Position numbers and translations under genes: made by a program. The notes under the pieces were generated by a model. That model saw only the letters and a program-made list of their open reading frames with translations. It ran no database searches and was not told the origin of the DNA. Below are positions 49,957 to 57,304 of a stretch of DNA of 64,000 nucleotides, in pieces. The number at the start of each line of letters is the position of its first letter. The stretch's first letter is position 1. Where the stretch lies: assembly GCF_001500065.1 (NCBI RefSeq), contig NZ_LQIN01000034.1:186001-250000 (forward strand), given 5' to 3'. Origin of the DNA: Mycobacterium sp. IS-3022 (GTDB taxonomy: Bacteria; Actinomycetota; Actinomycetes; Mycobacteriales; Mycobacteriaceae).

Positions 49957-50211
49957 TCACTTCGCCAGGTCGGCACGCAGCCGAGGCTCATCGACCTCCC
50001 AGTAACTGTGCTCGGCGCCGTCGAGCAGCACCACCGGCAAACGATCGCCGAACTCCGCCCGTCGCGCGGGTTCGCCCGCCGCGGCTGCGGCGTCGACATC
50101 GGTGATGACCAGCGTGAAACCCAGTTCATCCGCCAGCACGGTGAGCTGGTCGGCGACCCGTCGGCAGATCGTGCAGCCGTCGCGCGTCAGCAACTCCACC
50201 TGCCGGTCCAC
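49957..50211 (-). CDS. Glutaredoxin/thioredoxin-like small protein (Rv0508-like)
   Basis: 84 residues with LLTRDGCTICRRVADQLTVLA (CxxC, C13-C16), GDRLPVVLLDGAEHSYWEVDE (cis-Pro block) and a short helix RLRADLAK. A DUF836-type glutaredoxin-like fold. It may reduce disulfides, possibly a haem-pathway partner, as it sits just before hemA on the same strand (71 bases). GTG start. Confidence 0.85.
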   Translation of the reverse strand: MDRQVELLTRDGCTICRRVADQLTVLADELGFTLVITDVDAAAAAGEPARRAEFGDRLPVVLLDGAEHSYWEVDEPRLRADLAK

Positions 50212-50249
50212 TCGACAAGTATCCCGCCACCGTGACTTAGGGTTGAAAC

Positions 50250-51167
50250 GTGTCTGAGTCCGGTCGCGTCGAAGGCGAGCAGTTGGCGGGACCAGCCTCT
50301 GCCGCCGATCAGCAGCGTGCCGGTGAGGCGAGCGCCGAGCAGGCCGTCACCGGTCTGGTTCTCGAGGAGCCCACCACCCCGTCGCCACCGCCGCCCGACC
50401 TGACCGCGGCAGCGTTCTTCGACGTCGACAACACGCTGGTGCAGGGCTCGTCGCTGATCCACTTCGCCCGCGGGCTGGCCGCTCGCAAGTACTTCACCTA
50501 CGGCGACGTCGCGAAGTTCCTCTACGCACAGGCCAAGTTCCAGCTGACCGGACGGGAGAACAGCGACGACGTGGCCGCCGGCCGTCGTAAGGCGCTGGCT
50601 TTCATCGAAGGCCGGTCGACGGCCGAGCTGATGGCCGTCGGCGAGGAGATCTACGACGAGATCATCGCCGACAAGATCTGGCCTGGCACCCGCTCGCTGG
50701 CGCAGATGCATCTCGATGCCGGCCAACAGGTGTGGCTGGTCACGGCGACGCCGTACGAACTTGCCGCGACGATCGCCAAGCGGCTGGGCCTGACCGGGGC
50801 GTTGGGCACCGTCGCGGAGTCCGTCGACGGGGTGTTCACCGGGCGCCTGGTCGGCGACATCCTGCACGGGACGGGCAAAGCCCATGCGGTGCGGTCACTG
50901 GCCATCCGCGAAGGGCTCAACCTGCGTCGCTGCACTGCCTACTCGGACAGCTTCAACGACGTGCCGATGCTGTCGCTGGTCGGCACCGCGGTGGCGATCA
51001 ATCCCGACGCGGACCTGCGCGACCTCGCCCGGGAGCGGGGCTGGGAGATTCGCGACTTCCGCACCGCCCGCAAGGCCGCGCGCATCGGCGTGCCGTCGGC
51101 GCTGGCACTGGGCGCGGCGGGTGGGGCGTTGGCCGCCGTCGTCTCCCGTCGCCAGGACGGCCGCTGA
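50250..51167 (+). CDS. HAD-IB family phosphatase (SerB1-like)
   Basis: 305 residues. A Ser/Pro-rich N-terminus (1-50) precedes FFDVDNTLVQGSSLIHFARG with the catalytic D-x-D (variant DVDNT), then VWLVTATPYELAATIAKRLG (motif II Thr) and YSDSFNDVPMLSLVG (motif IV acids). The Cap 1 insertion lies between. Named SerB1 in M. tuberculosis, but HAD-IB phosphatases of this group are not always phosphoserine-specific. A C-terminal helix (about 285-300) may reach the membrane. GTG start. Confidence 0.88.
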   Translation: MSESGRVEGEQLAGPASAADQQRAGEASAEQAVTGLVLEEPTTPSPPPPDLTAAAFFDVDNTLVQGSSLIHFARGLAARKYFTYGDVAKFLYAQAKFQLTGRENSDDVAAGRRKALAFIEGRSTAELMAVGEEIYDEIIADKIWPGTRSLAQMHLDAGQQVWLVTATPYELAATIAKRLGLTGALGTVAESVDGVFTGRLVGDILHGTGKAHAVRSLAIREGLNLRRCTAYSDSFNDVPMLSLVGTAVAINPDADLRDLARERGWEIRDFRTARKAARIGVPSALALGAAGGALAAVVSRRQDGR

Positions 51168-51214
51168 ACCGCTGATAGGCTCGCGCCGCTGACTCCGACC
51201 AGAAGAGACCGTGT

Positions 51215-51754
51215 ATGGCCATCGCAGAGAACATCATCGGCACTCATTACCGCTACCCCGATTACTTCGAGGTCGACCGGGAAAAGATCCGGGAGTTCGC
51301 GCGCGCGGTCAAGGACGAGCACCCGGCCCACTTCAGCGAAGAGGCCGCCAAGGAATGCGGTTACGACTCGTTGATAGCGCCGTTGACGTTCCTCGCGGTC
51401 GCCGGTCGCCGCGTCCAGCTCGAGATCTTCAACCAGTTCGACGTGCCGATCAACATGGAGCGGGTGCTGCACCGTGACCAGAAGATCACCTTCCACCGCC
51501 CGATCGTGGCCGGCGACAAACTGTTCTTCGATTCCTACCTCGACTCGGTGACCGAATCACACGGGGCCGTCGTCACCGAGGTCCGCGGCGAGGTCACCGA
51601 CGCCGACGGCAACCCGGTCCTGACGAGCGTCGTCACCGTGATGGGCGAGGCGCAATCCGACACCGAGGCCGACGAGGTGAGCGAGCGCATCGCCGCCGCC
51701 CGCGATGAGGCGATCGCGAAAATGATTGCCAAGCAAACTAGTTCGGGTAGCTAG
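51215..51754 (+). CDS. MaoC-like (3R)-hydroxyacyl-ACP dehydratase subunit (Rv0504c/HadA-C-like)
   Basis: 179 residues of the hot-dog fold called UPF0336. IGTHYRYPDYFEVDREKIREFARAVKDEHP, SLIAPLTFLAVAGRRVQLEIF, and IVAGDKLFFDSYLDSVTESHGAVVTEVRGEVTDADG. It lacks the catalytic hydratase D/H pair of HadB, so it should be a substrate-binding partner rather than a complete enzyme. May be involved in long-chain fatty acid elongation. ATG after a weak AGAAGAGA site. Confidence 0.85.
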   Translation: MAIAENIIGTHYRYPDYFEVDREKIREFARAVKDEHPAHFSEEAAKECGYDSLIAPLTFLAVAGRRVQLEIFNQFDVPINMERVLHRDQKITFHRPIVAGDKLFFDSYLDSVTESHGAVVTEVRGEVTDADGNPVLTSVVTVMGEAQSDTEADEVSERIAAARDEAIAKMIAKQTSSGS

Positions 51755-51761
51755 CCTCTAG

Positions 51762-51823
51762 CGCGAGCAGTCGCGAAGTGCCCCTTAAGAGGCCCGTTCG
51801 GGGGCAGTTTGCGCCTGCTCGCG
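51762..51823. repeat. 62-base palindromic repeat between the HadA/C-like and acyltransferase genes
   Basis: Arms 51762-51784 and 51801-51823 pair at 20 of 23 positions. It is the same family as the copy in resB (31484-31547). It starts 8 bases after a stop codon and ends 22 bases before the convergent gene's stop. In M. tuberculosis, I recall cmaA2 in this interval; here only the repeat is present. Confidence 0.8.
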
Positions 51824-51844
51824 GAGGAACGCTCAGCCGGAGAC

Positions 51845-52912
51845 TCAGCCGAGGAACGTGTTGCGGCGCTGCGCGAGCAGTTGGTACAGCGTCTGCTGGA
51901 TGGTCTCGCGCACCTGGTCGGTGAGCTCGAACGTGATCATCGGGTCCTCGGCGGCCGACTCGTCGTAATCGGCCGTCTCGATCGGCTCGCCGAACTGGAT
52001 GTGCCACTTCGACGGCAGCGGGACCATCCCTGCCGGGCCTGCGAGCGGGAAGAACGGCGTGATCGGGAAGTACGGCAGCCCCAGCAGCCGGGCCAGCAGC
52101 TTGACGTCGCCGATCATCGGATAGATCTCCTCGGAGCCGACGATCGAGCACGGCACGATGGGCGCCTTGGTGCGCAGCGCGGCCGAGACGAAGCCGCCGC
52201 GACCGAAGCGCTGCAGCTTGTAGCGGTCCTTGAAGTGCTTGCCCAGGCCCTTGTAGCCCTCCGGGAAAACCGCGGTCAGCTCACCGGCGGCCAGCAGGCG
52301 GTGCGCATCGGCGGTGCAGGCCATGGTGTGGCCGGCCTTACGCGCGGCCTGACCGACCATCGGCAGGTCGAAAACCATGTCGGCGGCAAGCAGGCGCAGG
52401 TCGCGGTGTGCCGGGTGGTGGTCGTGCACCGCCACCGACGCCATCAACCCGTCGAACGGCAGCACCCCGGCGTGGTTGGCAACCACCAGCGCGGCACCCG
52501 TCTCGGGCAGATGCTCGACACCGCTGACCTCGACGCGGAACCACGACTTGAAGAACACTCTCAGCAAAGGCAAAAAGATTGCGTTGTTGAGGTGGGCGTC
52601 GAATCCGAATTCGTCGACGACGTAATCGCCCATCATCCGCTTGCGGACGAATTCGGCGACCGCCCCTATTCGCTTGGCGAGTTCGGTGGGCGTCTCGTCG
52701 ACGGTCGGGACGCCGGCGGCGCCAGCCCTGCGGTCGTCGATCTCACGGACGACGGCGGCGATGTCCTCAGCGGAGGCGCGACCGAGCGGATCCGAGGTCT
52801 GCGAGGGATGTCGGCGAGAGCCCTGCGTGCGCGCGGCGTTGCGCCGCTGCGCCGCTGCACGGCCCGAATTCGCGTGCAGCGGAATGACTTTCGCCTTGGA
52901 CTCGCCCGCCAC
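51845..52912 (-). CDS. PlsC-type glycerolipid acyltransferase (Rv0502-like)
   Basis: 355 residues. An N-terminal basic, Ser/Arg-rich region (1-90) precedes the acyltransferase domain. Catalytic block VVANHAGVLPFDGLMAS contains the His and Asp of the HX4-6D motif, then FPEGYKGLGKHFKDRYKLQRFGRGGF is the phosphate/glycerol-binding motif III and PIVPCSIVGSEEIYP is motif IV. It acylates an unknown lysolipid or related acceptor at the inner membrane. ATG start 52912. Downstream of the epimerase gene on the same strand (37 bases). Confidence 0.85.
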   Translation of the reverse strand: MAGESKAKVIPLHANSGRAAAQRRNAARTQGSRRHPSQTSDPLGRASAEDIAAVVREIDDRRAGAAGVPTVDETPTELAKRIGAVAEFVRKRMMGDYVVDEFGFDAHLNNAIFLPLLRVFFKSWFRVEVSGVEHLPETGAALVVANHAGVLPFDGLMASVAVHDHHPAHRDLRLLAADMVFDLPMVGQAARKAGHTMACTADAHRLLAAGELTAVFPEGYKGLGKHFKDRYKLQRFGRGGFVSAALRTKAPIVPCSIVGSEEIYPMIGDVKLLARLLGLPYFPITPFFPLAGPAGMVPLPSKWHIQFGEPIETADYDESAAEDPMITFELTDQVRETIQQTLYQLLAQRRNTFLG

Positions 52913-52949
52913 TGTCGTTACCTTCTCCCCACCCGATCAGTTGATGAGC

Positions 52950-54050
52950 CTAGCGCCCCCACCGCTGCGCCGCAGCGACGGCGCGACTCTCCATTGAGCG
53001 TACCCACCGAGGGTCGACGATCGGAGTCAATCCGCGGCCTCGGACGTAATCGTCGAAGGCTTCCACGGTGGTCCACTTTGGGTTGTAGCCGAGTTCGTTT
53101 CGCATTCGCGATGTGTCCATAACACGGCCGTAACTCAGGTAGTCCAATTGCTCGCGATCGAGTTCAGTGTAGCGAGTCGCGCGCCTCAGCGAATCCACTG
53201 CCCACAGCGCCGATCGAGGCACGGGAAGCGGGATTCGGCCGGCCCGCCGGATCGCCTGGCTCATCATGATGATGCCGGACGCCCCGATGTTGTAGGTGCC
53301 CGACTTGCCCGCCATCGTCGCGCGCTCGAGCGCCCCGAGCGCGTCCTGCTCGTGCAGCAGCTGTAACCGGGCGTCGTGCCCGACGACGGTCGGCACCACC
53401 GGACCGGCGAGGTAGCGCGACAACGCGGTGTCCATCGCGGGACCGATCATGTTGGCCAGCCGCAGGATGGTGACCGCGATGTCCGGCCGGCGCCGCCCCA
53501 GCCCGCGCGCGTAACCCTCGATGTCGATGCTGTCGCGGGCGAATCCTTCGCCCGGGGGACGTCGAGCGCTGCTGTCCTCGGTGAACAGCACCGGGTCGCG
53601 TGAGCTCGAGCCGTACACCTCCGAAGTGGACTTGAGTACGACGCGTTGCACCGACGGTGCCTTCTGGCAGGCCGCGAACAACTGGATCGCGCCCATCACG
53701 TTGAGCTCCTTCAGCGCCGCGCGCCCACCGGAGCGGGGCGCGTAGGACGCCGCGGCGGCGTGCACCACGGTGTCGACGTCGCCGTTGCGAATGACCTTCG
53801 CGATGAACGGGTTCCGGATGTCGGCGCGGACGAACTCTGCGCGGCCCATCCGGCGCAGCAGGTCCTTGCTCGGCGCGATCGCGTCGACGGCGATCACATG
53901 GTTGATCAACGGGTTCTGCGCCAGCCGGGCCGTCAGGTATCCGCCGAGGAACCGGCACGCCCCGGTGACCAGGACGACTTTGGGATAGTGCACGGCGTCG
54001 CGCGAGTCAGACCCGTTGGCGTGCCCAGTGGAACGACCCTCGGAATCCAT
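52950..54050 (-). CDS. NAD-dependent epimerase/dehydratase (GalE2/Rv0501-like)
   Basis: 366 residues. Extended SDR. VVLVTGACRFLGGYLTARL (nucleotide loop, with CR replacing the usual AG), VVLKSTSEVYGSSS (active Ser) and a region of EGFARDSIDIEGYARGLGRRRPDIAV. The Y-x3-K is not clear: GYARG takes its place. The substrate could be a nucleotide sugar, but the altered loop and missing YxxxK argue against a classical epimerase. ATG 54050. Confidence 0.8.
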   Translation of the reverse strand: MDSEGRSTGHANGSDSRDAVHYPKVVLVTGACRFLGGYLTARLAQNPLINHVIAVDAIAPSKDLLRRMGRAEFVRADIRNPFIAKVIRNGDVDTVVHAAAASYAPRSGGRAALKELNVMGAIQLFAACQKAPSVQRVVLKSTSEVYGSSSRDPVLFTEDSSARRPPGEGFARDSIDIEGYARGLGRRRPDIAVTILRLANMIGPAMDTALSRYLAGPVVPTVVGHDARLQLLHEQDALGALERATMAGKSGTYNIGASGIIMMSQAIRRAGRIPLPVPRSALWAVDSLRRATRYTELDREQLDYLSYGRVMDTSRMRNELGYNPKWTTVEAFDDYVRGRGLTPIVDPRWVRSMESRAVAAAQRWGR

Positions 54051-54081
54051 GACCGGTCAGCCTAACGACCGCGCGCGGAGA

Positions 54082-54183
54082 TTACTTGCCGAGTTTTCTG
54101 CGCTGGACCCGGGTGCGACGAAGCAGCTTGCGGTGCTTCTTCTTCGACATGCGCTTGCGCCGCTTCTTGATGACTGAACCCAT
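54082..54183 (-). CDS. 30S ribosomal protein bS22 (33 residues)
   Basis: ATG 54183 opens [21 protein letters not shown], then [12 protein letters not shown] and TAA. Over half of residues are Lys/Arg. This is the actinobacterial bS22 (AURKAIP1/COX24-domain) protein of the small ribosomal subunit, Rv0500B in M. tuberculosis (from memory). Shine-Dalgarno (GGAG) is present in the leader. It stands alone between the epimerase and the BldC/excisionase-like gene. Confidence 0.93.
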
Positions 54184-54305
54184 GAACTCCGCTACCTGTG
54201 ACTACTTGCCGAACAAGCATTGTTGATTGACCCGGCCACTTTACCGGGCTGCGCAGGTAACCGCGAAACTCGCCTGATCGCCGGTGCGGGCTTGCGTGAA
54301 GAAGA

Positions 54306-54566
54306 TCAGCCTGCGTCGAAGTACGAGCTCTCCAGCATGTCGTGAACAGCCTTGGCGTGCACCCGGAACGACCGGCCGACGCGGACGGCGGGCAGCTCCC
54401 CGTTGTGCACCAACCGGTAGACCGTCATTTTGCTGACCCGCATCAGGCTCGCCACTTCGGCGACGGTGAGAAATTGAGCTCGTGGCTGTTGACCGTCGGA
54501 TCCGGCGTCCCGAGCCGACTTTCCACTGGCCGAATCCCGCCCGGATGGCCCGTTCATAGACGTCAT
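54306..54566 (-). CDS. Helix-turn-helix (excisionase/BldC-like MerR) protein (Rv0500A-like)
   Basis: 86 residues. A Ser/Gly/Asp-rich leader (1-28), then FLTVAEVASLMRVSKMTVYRLVHNGELPAVRVGRSFRVHAKAVHDML, a winged MerR-type domain as in BldC and phage Xis. It is a small DNA-binding regulator of unknown targets. Start 54566 or 54557 (MNGPSG). A strong nested hairpin lies in the leader (54585-54631). Not phage-derived as far as can be seen. Confidence 0.88.
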   Translation of the reverse strand: MTSMNGPSGRDSASGKSARDAGSDGQQPRAQFLTVAEVASLMRVSKMTVYRLVHNGELPAVRVGRSFRVHAKAVHDMLESSYFDAG

Positions 54567-54584
54567 CGCAACCCAATCATTCAG

Positions 54585-54631
54585 GCACGGGCAGTCCCAG
54601 CGGCTTCCCCACCGCTGGCACCGACCCGTGC
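54585..54631 (-). promoter_or_regulatory. Nested hairpin in the leader of the BldC/excisionase-like gene
   Basis: Outer stem GCACGGG/CCCGTGC (54585-54591, 54625-54631) encloses an inner stem CCAGCGG/CCGCTGG (54597-54603, 54612-54618), with 5- and 6-base internal loops and an 8-base terminal loop. All 14 pairs are perfect. It ends 18 bases before the first start codon. As RNA it should be stable and may control translation or mRNA life. It could instead be a DNA site. Confidence 0.5.
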
Positions 54632-54693
54632 TTACACCAGGAGAATAGCGTGGCAGATGGTGTTACTGCGACGGGTGTGGGTAATTAAACGAA

Positions 54694-55587
54694 TTACTCC
54701 GATGTAATTCCGAGCTGCTCAGAGCGCCTTTTCGCGGCCTCGACCGCTTCGGCGACGGCCGCCCGCAAACCACTCCGTTCGAGTTCCCGCAGACCAGCCG
54801 CTGTGGTCCCCCCCGGCGAGGTAACGGTCGCGCGCAGCTGGGCGGGCGTGGTGTCCATCGTGATTCCCGACGACGAGCCGGCCGCTCCCCCGGCCGATGC
54901 GGCCCGGTCGAGCCGGTCCAGCAGCATCGCGGCCGACCCCGCCATCGTCTGCGCCACCAGATCCGTGGCCACCGTGCGCGACAGCCCGGCGGCGACGCCC
55001 GCGTCGATGAGCGCCTCGACCATCAGGTAGAAGTAGGCCGGCCCGGAACCCGAGAGCGCGGTGACCGCGTCGAGTTGGGATTCGGGCACGGTCAGCACGC
55101 CGCCGACCGCGTCGAAGATCGCGGAGACCTCTTTCATCTGCTCCGCGGTGGCGAACCGGCCGGCGGACAGCGCGCTGACTCCCCCGCCGACGACGATCGG
55201 GGCGTTGGGCATGACACGGATCACCGGCGCCCCGGCCGGCAGCTTGTTCTCGTAGTAGGCGGTGGTGACACCGGCGGCGACCGTCACGAAAACCTGTTCG
55301 GCCGCGTCGCTTTCGGCTTGGGTGGCCGCATCGACGATCTCCCCGACGAGCTCCTCCACGTCGGCGGGCTTGACGGCCACGACGACGTAGCCGGCGTTGT
55401 CCACGGCGTTGGACACCGTCGTCACCAACACCGAATACGTCTCGGCGAGGTGTTTTGCCCGGGCCGGGTCCTTCTCGGCCACCACCAGGTCCTTGACCTG
55501 TCGCCCGGCGCGCAGCAGCCCGGACAGGAGTGCCTCACCGATACTTCCCCCGCCGACGATCGCGATTCTGGCCATGCCGGAAAGCAT
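54694..55587 (-). CDS. proC: Pyrroline-5-carboxylate reductase
   Basis: 297 residues. Last step of proline synthesis. MLSGMARIAIVGGGSIGEALLSGLLRAG (NADPH loop), VVVAVKPADVEELV, PVIRVMPNAPIVVGGGVSALS, SGSGPAYFYLMVEALIDAGV and TSPGGTTAAGLRELE for proline/P5C binding. ATG 55587 is kept because MLxGMAR matches my memory of the M. tuberculosis start; ATG 55575 would be four residues shorter. No clear Shine-Dalgarno. Confidence 0.95.
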   Translation of the reverse strand: MLSGMARIAIVGGGSIGEALLSGLLRAGRQVKDLVVAEKDPARAKHLAETYSVLVTTVSNAVDNAGYVVVAVKPADVEELVGEIVDAATQAESDAAEQVFVTVAAGVTTAYYENKLPAGAPVIRVMPNAPIVVGGGVSALSAGRFATAEQMKEVSAIFDAVGGVLTVPESQLDAVTALSGSGPAYFYLMVEALIDAGVAAGLSRTVATDLVAQTMAGSAAMLLDRLDRAASAGGAAGSSSGITMDTTPAQLRATVTSPGGTTAAGLRELERSGLRAAVAEAVEAAKRRSEQLGITSE

Positions 55588-55605
55588 TGCAGAAAGCCGG
55601 TACGG

Positions 55606-56418
55606 CTACGCGCTCGGCACCATCGCGAGTTGGCGGCTCTGCACCACGATGCGGCCCTCACAGTCGACGACGATGTGATCCTCGTCGAACCAGTCCTGGC
55701 CGATCTCCACCGTCGTGCAGAGCACCCGCAGCCACCCGTCGGCGGGCAGGGTACGCAGATACGCAGTCAACTGGACGGTCGGCGCCCAGCCGAACCGGTT
55801 CACGCCCAACGTCACCGGCGCCGACACATCGCCGCACAGCAGCGCGAACAACACATCGGGCGCAACGCCTTTCGGGCGCACCCAGTACTCGATGACCGGC
55901 GGTCCACCGTCGGACCGCGGCGCCATGGTGGTCAGCGAGGGCCGGATGTCGCAGCCGTGCGCGAGGTGCACGATATCGGCCATCGGATGTCCCTCGCCGA
56001 TCGGCTCGAGACCGGGCGGCGGCTCGGGTTGCATCAGCGGGATCACGGGGTTGACCGACAGCAGTGGCGCCACGTGATGCTCCGGGTCGCCGAGCGTGAT
56101 CGCGGCCCGCACGGCCGTACGCTCACCCTGATTGAGTTCGACGTCGATCAGGCTGATGCGACGTCCGCGCTTGCGCACCGTGGTGACCACCTGCATCGGG
56201 CCGGGGTCCGGTGCCCACAGGAAGTTTCCGGACACCGCGATCGGCTGCACGTCCCCGCCGCCGTGCTCTGTTCGCGCCGCGTTTGCGCACAGCGCCAACA
56301 TCGCGCCGCCGTGCACCTTCGGCCCGATTGTCCAATGTTCGTTCAGCTCACCGTGATACACGCCGTCACCGGCGTCGGTGAGCGCCATGGCGTCGGTGAA
56401 CAGGGTGGAGCCGGTCAT
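55606..56418 (-). CDS. Acyl-CoA thioesterase, TesB-like double hot-dog
   Basis: 270 residues in two similar halves. N-terminal: ELNEHWTIGPKVHGGAMLALCANAARTEHGG and VTTVRKRGRRISLIDVELNQGERTAVRAAITLGDP. C-terminal: RFGWAPTVQLTAYLRTLPADGWLRV and DEDHIVVDCEGRIVVQSRQLA. This fits acyl-CoA thioesterases of the TesB/acyl-CoA hydrolase group with unknown chain length. ATG 56418 after GAAGGA. Same strand as proC and the isomerase, 25 bases after the latter. Confidence 0.85.
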   Translation of the reverse strand: MTGSTLFTDAMALTDAGDGVYHGELNEHWTIGPKVHGGAMLALCANAARTEHGGGDVQPIAVSGNFLWAPDPGPMQVVTTVRKRGRRISLIDVELNQGERTAVRAAITLGDPEHHVAPLLSVNPVIPLMQPEPPPGLEPIGEGHPMADIVHLAHGCDIRPSLTTMAPRSDGGPPVIEYWVRPKGVAPDVLFALLCGDVSAPVTLGVNRFGWAPTVQLTAYLRTLPADGWLRVLCTTVEIGQDWFDEDHIVVDCEGRIVVQSRQLAMVPSA

Positions 56419-56443
56419 CTGGTGGTTCCTTCGCAAGGTGAGG

Positions 56444-57289
56444 TCAGCGCAGCAGGTGCGCGCGGGCGAACTGCAACGACTCGACCAGCAACGCCTCGCG
56501 TTCGGCGGCGGTGCGGGCGCCCGACGTGGTCACCTCAAGGATCACATGCCCGGTGAAATCGCTCGCGGCCAGCATCTCGCAGACCTCCACCGTCGGCTGC
56601 GTGCCCCGGCCCGGCACCAGATGTTCGTCGGTCGAGGCGCCGCTGCCGTCGCACAGGTGCAGGTGCACCAGCCCGTCTCCCATCCGACGGGCCATCTCGA
56701 TCGCATCGGAGCCCGCGGTCGCGGTGTGCGACAGGTCCAGCGTGTAGTGCGCGTGGTTGCCGTCGAGCGGGTCGTAGGACGGCGCGAACGCCGAGATGCC
56801 GGGCCCCGGCCTGCCGCCACGTTTGCGCATCCGCTCGATCGAGGTCTGACCTGCGCCGAAGAACCGGTCGGCCCGAAACGGGAACATGTTCTCGACGGCG
56901 ACCATCACGTCGCTGGCCGCCTCGAGCTCGGCGACCTGCTCAGAGAAGCCTTCGGCGTAGCGGCGCTGCCACCGGAACGGCGGATGCACGACGACGGTCT
57001 GGGCGCCCAGCTGCTCGGCCGCGCGCACACTGCGCTCGAGCTTCGGGATCGGGTTGGCGCCCCACACGCGCTGCGAGATGAGCAGGCACGGTGCATGCAC
57101 CGAAAGCACCGGCATGTGGTATTTCTCGGACAACCGCGCGACGGCTTCCACGTCCTGGCTGACGGTCTCGGCCCACACCATCAGCTCGACGCCGTCGTAG
57201 CCCAGGCGGGCCGCGTACTCAAAGGCCGCCTCGGTTCTCAGCGGGTAGACCGACGCCGTCGACAGACCGACCTTGATGGCTGGGCGCAC
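56444..57289 (-). CDS. Sugar phosphate isomerase/epimerase (xylose isomerase-like TIM barrel; Rv0498-like)
   Basis: 281 residues. KVGLSTASVYPLRTEAAFEYAARLGYDGVELMVW (first barrel strands), VHAPCLL, VVVHPPFRWQRRYAEGF, VAVENMFPF with the metal-binding Glu, DLSHTATAGSD and LHLCDGSGASTDEHLVPGRGTQP with the last metal-site acids. Metal-dependent isomerase or endonuclease-IV-like fold; substrate not known. GTG start. Same strand as its neighbours, 15 bases from the membrane-protein gene upstream. Confidence 0.88.
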   Translation of the reverse strand: MRPAIKVGLSTASVYPLRTEAAFEYAARLGYDGVELMVWAETVSQDVEAVARLSEKYHMPVLSVHAPCLLISQRVWGANPIPKLERSVRAAEQLGAQTVVVHPPFRWQRRYAEGFSEQVAELEAASDVMVAVENMFPFRADRFFGAGQTSIERMRKRGGRPGPGISAFAPSYDPLDGNHAHYTLDLSHTATAGSDAIEMARRMGDGLVHLHLCDGSGASTDEHLVPGRGTQPTVEVCEMLAASDFTGHVILEVTTSGARTAAEREALLVESLQFARAHLLR

Positions 57290-57304
57290 GAGTTATTGGG
57301 CGCC

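Noticed and set aside
54306..54566. Excisionase-like gene as evidence of a prophage or integrated element
   Set aside because: No integrase, attachment repeats or tRNA are nearby. I recall the same gene between proC and the bS22 gene in M. tuberculosis.
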